5,246 nt of DNA from Flavobacteriales bacterium. GTDB taxonomy: Bacteria; Bacteroidota; Bacteroidia; Flavobacteriales_D; Sanyastnellaceae. Positions 1 through 5,246 of this stretch are shown here, piece after piece. Both the position numbers and the translations under genes were made by a program. Position 1 is the stretch's first letter. Every line of letters begins with the position of its first letter. The notes below the pieces were generated by a model, which was given only the letters and a program-made list of their open reading frames with translations, made no database searches and was not told where the DNA came from. The stretch spans positions 1 through 5,246 of the forward strand of contig DQKQ01000098.1 in NCBI GenBank assembly GCA_015660615.1. The letters are read 5' to 3'.

Positions 1-266
1 AGAAAAAGGAAGAACAGGAAGGTGAGGAAGGTGAGGACGGTGAAGAACAGCAAGGTGAAGAAGGTGAAGAACAGAAACAAGAAGAACAGCAAGGTGAGGA
101 AGGTGAGGAACAGAAAAAAGAAGAACAGCAAGTAGAGGGGCAGATCTCAAAGGAGGATATGGCAAGAATTTTAGAAAACTTAGAAAACGAGGAAGCCGAA
201 ATTCAAGCTAAATTGCGCAGGCAAAAGGGAAAGGGCGAGAAAAAGACGATAGAAAAACAGTGGTAA
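1..266 (+). CDS. batC: BatC-like TPR protein, C-terminal part only (5' end outside window)
   Basis: The frame is read from base 3 (87 codons plus TAA at 264-266) and is open to the left edge, so the start and any TPR repeats lie outside the window. What is seen is a very acidic linker of Glu, Gln and Gly with some Lys (bases 3-143). It is followed by a helical segment beginning ISKEDMARILENLENEE and a basic tail ending in KKTIEKQW. From family knowledge, BatC-type proteins of Bacteroidota have N-terminal TPRs, a low-complexity linker and a tail of the form ..GKK..TEKDW, which this resembles closely. The identification is strengthened by the BatD- and BatE-like sequence directly downstream. 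The stop overlaps the next start as TAATG, which indicates an operon and probable translational coupling. The role is inferred as part of the inner-membrane Bat complex; its biochemical function is not established. Confidence 0.8.
   Translation, partial: KKEEQEGEEGEDGEEQQGEEGEEQKQEEQQGEEGEEQKKEEQQVEGQISKEDMARILENLENEEAEIQAKLRRQKGKGEKKTIEKQW
42..131 (+). repeat. 39-bp tandem repeat in the batC linker
   Basis: Two full 39-bp units (42-80 and 81-119) differ at only 3 positions. A 12-base partial third copy (120-131) follows. Each unit encodes 13 residues, EEQQGEEGEEQK followed by Q or K. Bases 9-41 encode a related, more diverged stretch. The unit length is a multiple of three, so copy-number change would alter linker length without shifting the frame. 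Confidence 0.85.
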
Positions 267-2767
267 TGAGTATAGTATATTCAAATAGATTGGTTTCGAT
301 ATTTATTCTGACATTAGCAGGATTAACCTCGATATATGCCCAAACTCCATCTATTACGACTTCTGTAAACGCTAATCCAGTCAGGTTAAATAGCCGCGTT
401 CAGATTTCGGTTACACTCGACAACTGTAAATCCAGTTCTGGTAATATCCCCATGCCTCAATTAAAAGGGCTTACATTTTTAGGGGGACCGTCACAACAGC
501 ACAGCTCCAATTGGATAAATGGAAAGAAGACCAGCAAACACGTCTACACGTACGCCTACTCGATTTCTTCTAATCAGGACATTAAAATTCCGGCAATAAA
601 ACTGTCTACATCCGCTGGTGTGCTCACCTCCAAACCGTTCGTTATCCGAGTTTTGAAAGACGGAACAAAGACGCCTAACACTAAGCAACAAAAGGGTTTG
701 GGCAATCTTGCTACAGTAATCGAAGTGTCTAAAAGGAAGGTTCATCTTGGCGAACCTATTGTTTTTGAATACAAAATTTATAACCAACACAACTCATTAG
801 AGGTGCGCGAGTACAATCTACCGGAGTTGAAGGGGTTTTGGAAGGAGGAGGTAGAAGCTAAGGAAGCGAGATGGGAAACAGAAGTCGTTAACGGCAAGAG
901 GTATCAAGTTGCTACCGTGGGGCGTGTGGTTGCATTTCCCCAGCAGACCGGGACTTTCAACATCGATGGGTTCAATATTAAAGGTTTTGTGAGGATTAAT
1001 TTTTTTAACGGTTCAAACGTAACCGCGACTTCAAAATCCATAAAAATCGAAGTACTCCCTTACCCAAACGGAAAACCACCAGGGTTTATCGGAACATTTA
1101 GCAACTTAACTGTAGATGCTGTTGTGGAGGTTGATTCTGTTGGGGTAAATGAAGCGTTCAATTTCACAGTTAAATATTCTGGAACTGGAAATTTGAAGCT
1201 GTTAAGGGAGCCTAAGATTATTTGGCCTACAGAGTTCGAAGTGTTTGATCCGGAGATGAAAGACAGGATAAACGTAAGTCAATATGGACAGTCAGGGAAG
1301 AGGTCGTATAAGTACGTCATCATACCCAGAGCACCAGGCGACTACGAATTGCCTAACCTTAAGGTGAGCTACTTCGATTCTAAGTCAGATAAGTTCGTGA
1401 GAACATCGACAAACTCAGGTAAGATTGTAGTTTACGGGAGAGAGTCTGGGGATGAAGGAGAGACTATGTTTGGTACTAAGAGTGATGTGATGATTTTAAA
1501 TCACGACATCAGGCATATCAACACAACTCATGCGCATTGGGGATCGCGAGATGATGGAAAACTACAGACGTTATGTATGTACTTGTTGTTTTTATTAGGA
1601 CCGATTGTAGCAGGTGTGGCATATCTATTCAGGCTTAGAAGGGACTCTGAACTTCACGACCCTACAGGTACTAAGAGTAAGAAAGCTCTTAAGGTGCTAC
1701 ATAAAGTGCTAGGAGAGTGTTCAAAGATCAAAAACCGTGAGGAGGCGTTTACTATTTTAGGTGAAGCATTAGAGGTGTACTTGTGTTCTAAACTCCAAAT
1801 CGGTAGGAGCTCATTCAGTAGGAACACAGGAGTGGCTGAGCTGGATAAAATTGTTGGTAAAGAAGATGCCGATAAATGGGATGGGCTTTTAAAAACTTGT
1901 GAAATGGCTAGGTTTGCGCCTGGCTTACTTCCAGAAATTGATGATTCGATTTCGCTTGCTCTTGATCTCACTAAAAAAGGTGAAAAAAAGATGAAATCTT
2001 CCAATTTACTAGGCCTTGGGATAATTTTACTATCAATGGTCATGGCGCCTTCACTAGCAATCGGAAATGATCAGGACGTAGACAAATTATTCCAAAAGGC
2101 GAATGAAGCATATGTAGATGGCAAGTATGAATTGGCGGCGGCACTTTACGAAGAGGTGGCGCAAAATCATCTGTGTTTTGAACTCGAATACAATATGGGG
2201 AATGCTCATTACAAACTTAGTCATATCGGTGAATCTATCCTTCACTACGAGAGGGCGCGGCTTATAAACCCGCTAGATGGAGATTTGAGAGCCAATCTAC
2301 TTCTTGCAGAACTAAGAGCTATTGATAGAATAGAAGCTTTGCCTGGAGTGGGGATAGATAGATTAGTATCGGTGATTTTTGCGGGGAACTTATACTGGGT
2401 TTGGCTTATACTGAGCTTAGTAACATGGACTACAGCTTTCGTATTTATCGCCATAAACCTCAAGTGGGGGGTGAGTTTATCTAAACCTTTTTTAAGAGGT
2501 GGCGCAGTGGTGAGCGCGGCTCTTTCCTTAGTTTTCCTATTGTTTTTATACTCAACCAATAAGAGGATTTCTGAAAGCTCATGCGCCATAGTAATGGATA
2601 GCCGTGTGGAAGTCCGAAGTATGCCAGGCGAATTAGGTATGAGTTTATTCCAACTTCACGAAGGGACCAGGGCCTGCATAGTTAGCAAGGAAAACGAGTG
2701 GACACAGGTGAAATTAGATAACGGAAATGTGGGATGGCTTTTAACCTCTGCTATAGAGCCTATCTAA
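266..2767 (+). CDS. batD: BatD-BatE fusion protein as read (BatD and BatE in one frame)
   Basis: From ATG 266 the frame encodes 833 residues; an in-frame GTG at 260 would add two. ATG 266 is preferred because it forms a TAATG overlap with the batC stop. The numbering below starts at ATG 266. Residues 1-26 are a signal peptide (basic start, hydrophobic core, IYA|Q cleavage pattern). About 27-430 is a beta-rich periplasmic region typical of BatD, and about 434-455 a membrane helix followed by the basic residues RLRR. About 456-575 is a cytoplasmic helical domain. At residue 576 a second Met begins a BatE-like protein: signal-like helix, TPR-like segment (about 606-680), two membrane helices (about 709-732 and 745-762) and a C-terminal SH3-like domain (about 770-833). 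The BatD part is about 575 residues and the BatE part 258, each close to the usual length of the separate protein. From family knowledge, Bat proteins are inner-membrane components linked to aerotolerance or envelope stress. The single-frame fusion is unusual and could reflect a homopolymer indel at 1983-1989. Family assignment is firm; the fused state is less so. Confidence 0.85.
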   Translation: MSIVYSNRLVSIFILTLAGLTSIYAQTPSITTSVNANPVRLNSRVQISVTLDNCKSSSGNIPMPQLKGLTFLGGPSQQHSSNWINGKKTSKHVYTYAYSISSNQDIKIPAIKLSTSAGVLTSKPFVIRVLKDGTKTPNTKQQKGLGNLATVIEVSKRKVHLGEPIVFEYKIYNQHNSLEVREYNLPELKGFWKEEVEAKEARWETEVVNGKRYQVATVGRVVAFPQQTGTFNIDGFNIKGFVRINFFNGSNVTATSKSIKIEVLPYPNGKPPGFIGTFSNLTVDAVVEVDSVGVNEAFNFTVKYSGTGNLKLLREPKIIWPTEFEVFDPEMKDRINVSQYGQSGKRSYKYVIIPRAPGDYELPNLKVSYFDSKSDKFVRTSTNSGKIVVYGRESGDEGETMFGTKSDVMILNHDIRHINTTHAHWGSRDDGKLQTLCMYLLFLLGPIVAGVAYLFRLRRDSELHDPTGTKSKKALKVLHKVLGECSKIKNREEAFTILGEALEVYLCSKLQIGRSSFSRNTGVAELDKIVGKEDADKWDGLLKTCEMARFAPGLLPEIDDSISLALDLTKKGEKKMKSSNLLGLGIILLSMVMAPSLAIGNDQDVDKLFQKANEAYVDGKYELAAALYEEVAQNHLCFELEYNMGNAHYKLSHIGESILHYERARLINPLDGDLRANLLLAELRAIDRIEALPGVGIDRLVSVIFAGNLYWVWLILSLVTWTTAFVFIAINLKWGVSLSKPFLRGGAVVSAALSLVFLLFLYSTNKRISESSCAIVMDSRVEVRSMPGELGMSLFQLHEGTRACIVSKENEWTQVKLDNGNVGWLLTSAIEPI
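1973..1994 (+). other. batD/batE junction: A-tract, slippery heptamer and hidden ATGA overlap
   Basis: Codons through the junction read aaa aaa ggt gaa aaa aag atg. They contain an A6 run (1973-1978) and an A7 run (1983-1989). The bases 1984-1990 form A AAA AAG in the reading frame, the same heptamer used for -1 frameshifting in E. coli dnaX. Removing one A from the A7 run gives gaa aaa aga TGA, ending BatD at a TGA that overlaps the BatE ATG as ATGA. A -1 shift from the present sequence adds 26 codons and ends at TGA 2068-2070. I see no strong stimulatory hairpin or pseudoknot just downstream, only weak CCAA/TTGG pairing at 2001-2019. Confidence 0.6.
1991..2767 (+). other. batE: BatE-like segment with its own possible start codon
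   Basis: This part of the fused frame looks like a whole BatE gene of 258 codons. It opens with ATG, then MKSS and a hydrophobic stretch ending in SLAIG, which reads as a classical signal peptide. A TPR-like helical pair follows (FQKANEAYVDGKYELAAALY, then the EYNMGNAHYKL and SILHYERARLINP patterns). Next come two membrane helices (LYWVWLILSLVTW..., then VVSAALSLVFLLFLY) and an SH3-like domain with the pattern EVRSMPG ... GTRACIV ... EWTQVKL ... NVGWL. An AAGGTG sequence at 1977-1982, eight bases before the ATG, could act as a ribosome binding site, although Bacteroidota often do without one. BatE could thus be made alone even if the fusion is real. In the family, BatE carries TPRs in the periplasm and is thought to mediate protein-protein contacts; that role is inferred here. 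Confidence 0.7.
2760..2767. other. Tail-to-tail overlap of batE and protease gene ends
   Basis: The + strand TAA at 2765-2767 and the - strand stop (CTA on the + strand, 2760-2762) lie inside each other's genes, so the convergent coding regions share 8 bp. No intrinsic terminator with a GC-rich stem and a T run is visible within about 60 bases on either side. Only weak pairings such as CCTCT (about 2744) with AGAGG (about 2786) can be drawn. Transcripts from the two strands probably overlap at their 3' ends. Confidence 0.8.
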
Positions 2768-5246
2768 GAACTTCGAATTTTATAGAGGCGTTTCTCGAGT
2801 TAGAATCTATAAGCTGAGCGCTATACATTCCAGGTGAGAAGTCGTTTACAGAAATTGTAATTGTTCCGTCTTGGAATGTTTTCCCTATGTAAATCATTTG
2901 ACCTTTGATATCGAAGATTCTGATAGTAGAATTCGGTAGGCCGCCATTAATAGATATATTTTCTGATGCAGGGTTGGGAGATACACTCACAACAGAATTA
3001 GAAATTGATGAGTCTTGAACGTTATCTATTGTGGGTAAGACATCGTATAGGACGATATCGTCTAAAGCAGCTTCAATTAAACTCCCACCGTCTAAATACT
3101 CTCCTATAGTGGTGCTGTCTGAGGCGATAAACCTCATTTGGAATTCATCTGTAAGATCTAAGTAGTCTGCGACTCTAAAGGCATTTCTCCTCCAACGGAC
3201 ATCCTGTTGAAGAGTGTTTTCTAAGTACTGCCAAGAATCTCCACCATTACTTGAAATCTCTACCTGCCACCAATCGGTAGCGGGATTCGCTCCAGTAGCA
3301 GGAGCATTTACATACCACCTCCAATAAGAAAACACTGGGTTTTCGTACAGTGTTAAATCTATTACCGGAGAAAGTAGTGTTGTATGTCCTGCATCAACAT
3401 CATTAGCCCCTATACCTGCGTCTGACCCTGGGCTTACTCCTGTAAGGAAACAATATCCACTAAAGCCCACTGTATGATCTTGTTGGGGAGCTACTAATGT
3501 TGAAGGCACCCCTGGCTCTCCGAAAGAGCCTACTGGAATCGTCTCTTCCCATTCTCCTGTAGTTGCGTTATCTGTTGGGGAGCCTAATTGCCAATTCCCA
3601 AGCTCAGCATACTCGTCAGAGTCGTTTATGAGGTGTTGGTAACAGCCTACTATTATTTGGTATGGCAAGTTGCTGTTAGAGACTTTGTTTGCGGCAAACG
3701 GAGTTACTCCACTTATACCACCAAACACATCGTGGATTTCCATGTAGTAGTCTACCACCGTTCCAGGTGGTAGAGCGCTTAGTTCAGCGGTAAACACATC
3801 CCCATCTTCATCCATCAACACTTCAGAATAATCATCATTTGTATTTGTTCTGTATTTCAGGTAAACTCCGTCGAAATACAGGTTATACGGGAAGATAATA
3901 TCTACCTCTGCTTCAATTTCAATAACCTGATCAGCATCTGAGAACAACAAAGGGAAGTGATCTACTGTAGCGTAGCTGAAAAGTGTAATTCCGTGGATCG
4001 CAAAACCTTCGATAATATCAATAGCGTTAGGAGTTCCGTTCATTAAATCGTCGTCGTCGTCGTCAGCCTGTAGGACATCTAAAAGGACGTCTGTGAAAGC
4101 TTGACCTTCGTTGCCATCTACTGCTGTTGCTTGTAATCCGGGATATGCATCTACGAACAGCGATATCGTTTGTGACCAATCCCCGCCCATTAATAAGTGG
4201 GTGTCATACCAAGCTCCAGCTATAATTTCACCATCGGCATGAACTTCTCCCACTAAGTTTTCTGGGTAGACCTTGGGATTCTCATCATAGCGCCTAATCC
4301 CATCATTATTCTCCTCGTAAAAACCCTTTCCTATCTCTGCTATATCTCCTAATGACATAGCCCAAAAGTCAGCATACCCCTCTCCCATCGCTCCATTGTT
4401 AAACCCAGCTCCAAGTGAATTGTAGTAGTAGCTATTTATCGCATGACCGTATTCGTGAGACACCACATCCGCGATTAAAGAGGTCGGATTACATCCCCCA
4501 CCTGTATCGAAAAAGTTAATACTTCCGCCATCGAAAAAAGCGTTACATTCTCCCTCCACGTCAATATTTGTTGTCATCGGAAAATCTAGTCCAGTAAACT
4601 CAGGCATCCATAATTTCATATGGTCATGGATTAAATTCACACTCCTATACGCACTCGTTTCCTTAACATTTCCTGGGACAGTTAAATAGTTGTATGCGTC
4701 TTGTAAATCAATGTTCTCGGAAGGCATAACATCGTCGGTATAAACCTTACTCCATCTCCCTTCTAAAGCAAAGGGAACGTTGATAACATCGCCGGACTCT
4801 ACCGTTACAAAGCCACCATTCTCATCAGAGTAATATGTCGTCCCGTTGAGTATCATCTTCAAATGAGGCATCGCTAATATCTCTGGGGATTCATATGGAT
4901 ATGCGAGGTGGGCTTCAGCTTGGGTTATGCCTGTAATAATCGGGGGAAAAGGCTTGTGCGAAACCTTATTGTTTTCAAATTTTACATTCGTTACCGGCAT
5001 CCCCATGCTCCTTGTTACGTGCTTACCTACGTGGTGAACCACTTCGTTTTTTCTCAACCAAACCTGACCCGTTATCGCATCCACCCAAGTCGAATACTTC
5101 CTCAACAACCCATCAATATATCCCTCAATTAAAACTTTTCTCACAAGCCTGTATTCTCCTTCTGCGTAATCATCAGGTAAAATTCCCCAACCGTTCCAAG
5201 TTGATTCGATGTTATTCATCGGAAGATTATTTATAGCAAAGGTTAG
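2760..5246 (-). CDS. Secreted M36 (fungalysin-type) zinc metalloprotease with T9SS C-terminal sorting domain, N-terminus outside window
   Basis: The frame runs from the right edge to TAG at 2760-2762. The first ATG (5219) is not a convincing start: nine more open codons (LTFAINNLP) precede it to the edge, no signal peptide follows it, and residues 20-57 from that Met look like the end of an FTP/PepSY-type propeptide (WVDAITGQVWLR). The signal peptide and most of the propeptide are therefore outside. Numbering from that Met: about 65-160 is a beta-rich insert with a YSDENGGF motif. About 185-415 is the catalytic domain, with HEYGH at 255-259 (zinc ligands H255 and H259, catalytic E256), the third ligand E280 in GEGYADF, and VHADGEI (H327) matching the thermolysin-like transition-state His motif. 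About 416-500 is an Ig-like module, and about 525-728 a MAM or jelly-roll-like module ending AALDDIVLYD. About 745-819 is a T9SS type A sorting domain (SPNPASENI, IRIFDIKGQMI, FSPGMYSAQL). All catalytic residues are present. The protein is predicted to be exported across the outer membrane and to degrade external protein; the substrate is unknown. Confidence 0.88.
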   Translation of the reverse strand, partial: LTFAINNLPMNNIESTWNGWGILPDDYAEGEYRLVRKVLIEGYIDGLLRKYSTWVDAITGQVWLRKNEVVHHVGKHVTRSMGMPVTNVKFENNKVSHKPFPPIITGITQAEAHLAYPYESPEILAMPHLKMILNGTTYYSDENGGFVTVESGDVINVPFALEGRWSKVYTDDVMPSENIDLQDAYNYLTVPGNVKETSAYRSVNLIHDHMKLWMPEFTGLDFPMTTNIDVEGECNAFFDGGSINFFDTGGGCNPTSLIADVVSHEYGHAINSYYYNSLGAGFNNGAMGEGYADFWAMSLGDIAEIGKGFYEENNDGIRRYDENPKVYPENLVGEVHADGEIIAGAWYDTHLLMGGDWSQTISLFVDAYPGLQATAVDGNEGQAFTDVLLDVLQADDDDDDLMNGTPNAIDIIEGFAIHGITLFSYATVDHFPLLFSDADQVIEIEAEVDIIFPYNLYFDGVYLKYRTNTNDDYSEVLMDEDGDVFTAELSALPPGTVVDYYMEIHDVFGGISGVTPFAANKVSNSNLPYQIIVGCYQHLINDSDEYAELGNWQLGSPTDNATTGEWEETIPVGSFGEPGVPSTLVAPQQDHTVGFSGYCFLTGVSPGSDAGIGANDVDAGHTTLLSPVIDLTLYENPVFSYWRWYVNAPATGANPATDWWQVEISSNGGDSWQYLENTLQQDVRWRRNAFRVADYLDLTDEFQMRFIASDSTTIGEYLDGGSLIEAALDDIVLYDVLPTIDNVQDSSISNSVVSVSPNPASENISINGGLPNSTIRIFDIKGQMIYIGKTFQDGTITISVNDFSPGMYSAQLIDSNSRNASIKFEVLR
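4050..4064 (-). repeat. (GAC)5 trinucleotide run encoding poly-Asp in the protease
   Basis: Five perfect GTC triplets on the + strand (GAC on the coding strand), plus an adjacent GAT codon, encode six Asp residues (386-391, counted from the Met at 5219). LMNGTPN follows immediately. A D-rich stretch before an NGTPN motif recurs, as I recall, near the end of the catalytic domain in related secreted proteases and may bind calcium. The pure codon run here could vary in length by whole codons. Confidence 0.75.

Noticed and set aside
260..265. GTG at 260 as the batD start
   Set aside because: ATG 266 is two codons downstream, is the stronger start codon and overlaps the upstream stop as TAATG. 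The signal peptide fits either start.
491..790. Open frame of 99 codons on the minus strand
   Set aside because: It lies wholly inside the BatD coding region, which has a clear family match, and its translation shows no recognisable domain or signal.
1654..2043. Open frame of 129 codons on the minus strand across the batD/batE junction
   Set aside because: It is antisense to well-supported coding sequence and shows no motif. I take it as a chance shadow, although its position over the junction made me look twice.
2245..2589. Open frame of 114 codons on the minus strand
   Set aside because: It is antisense to the BatE TPR and membrane helices and has no recognisable features.
2740..2795. Possible hairpin terminator between the convergent genes
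   Set aside because: Only stems of 4-5 bp with no GC-rich core and no proper T run could be drawn.
3588..3773. Short + strand open frame inside the protease gene
   Set aside because: It is opposite a continuous, domain-rich coding frame and lacks any motif.
4908..5236. Two overlapping + strand open frames (4908-5132 and 5012-5236)
   Set aside because: Both are antisense to the protease propeptide and insert region, and their translations look like random coding shadow.
5217..5246. ATG at 5219 as the true start of the protease, with a TAACCTTTG sequence at the window edge as a Bacteroidota-type promoter
   Set aside because: The frame stays open through the edge, no signal peptide follows this Met, and the propeptide would be cut in the middle. 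The promoter-like string also has the wrong spacing (TA, three bases, TTTG).

Overview
The window looks like chromosomal DNA from a member of the Bacteroidota, probably a Flavobacteriales-type marine or aquatic bacterium. Two things point there: a bat ("Bacteroides aerotolerance") gene cluster in the order batC-batD-batE, and a secreted metalloprotease ending in a type IX secretion (T9SS) C-terminal sorting domain, a system essentially confined to this phylum. Base composition is moderately AT-rich and similar across the window. I see no mobile element, tRNA, rRNA or CRISPR array. Genus-level placement is not possible from this sequence alone.

Layout. Bases 1-266 (+) hold the 3' end of a BatC-like gene: a Glu/Gln/Gly-rich linker containing a 39-bp tandem repeat, then the conserved-looking basic C-terminal tail. 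Its TAA stop overlaps the next ATG (TAATG). Bases 266-2767 (+) form one uninterrupted frame of 833 codons that reads first through a complete BatD-like protein and then, with no stop, through a complete BatE-like protein (signal sequence, TPR, two membrane helices, SH3-like domain). Bases 2760-5246 (-) encode a convergent, large multidomain M36/fungalysin-type zinc metalloprotease with a T9SS tail. Its frame is still open at the right edge, so its true N-terminus lies outside the window. The two convergent genes overlap by 8 bp, and there is no intergenic region longer than a few bases.

The bat products are expected to work together at the inner membrane, with BatA/BatB VWA proteins and a MoxR ATPase presumably encoded upstream of the window. 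The protease is functionally unrelated and on the opposite strand.

The most interesting point is the batD/batE junction at 1982-1994. The fusion depends on an A7 homopolymer. Removing one A would give a BatD stop (TGA) overlapping the BatE ATG as ATGA, the ordinary operon arrangement. The same A7 is also an in-frame A AAA AAG slippery heptamer. The fusion may therefore be a real gene fusion, a homopolymer indel (mutation or sequencing error), or a site where slippage produces both separate and fused proteins. Sequence alone cannot decide between these.
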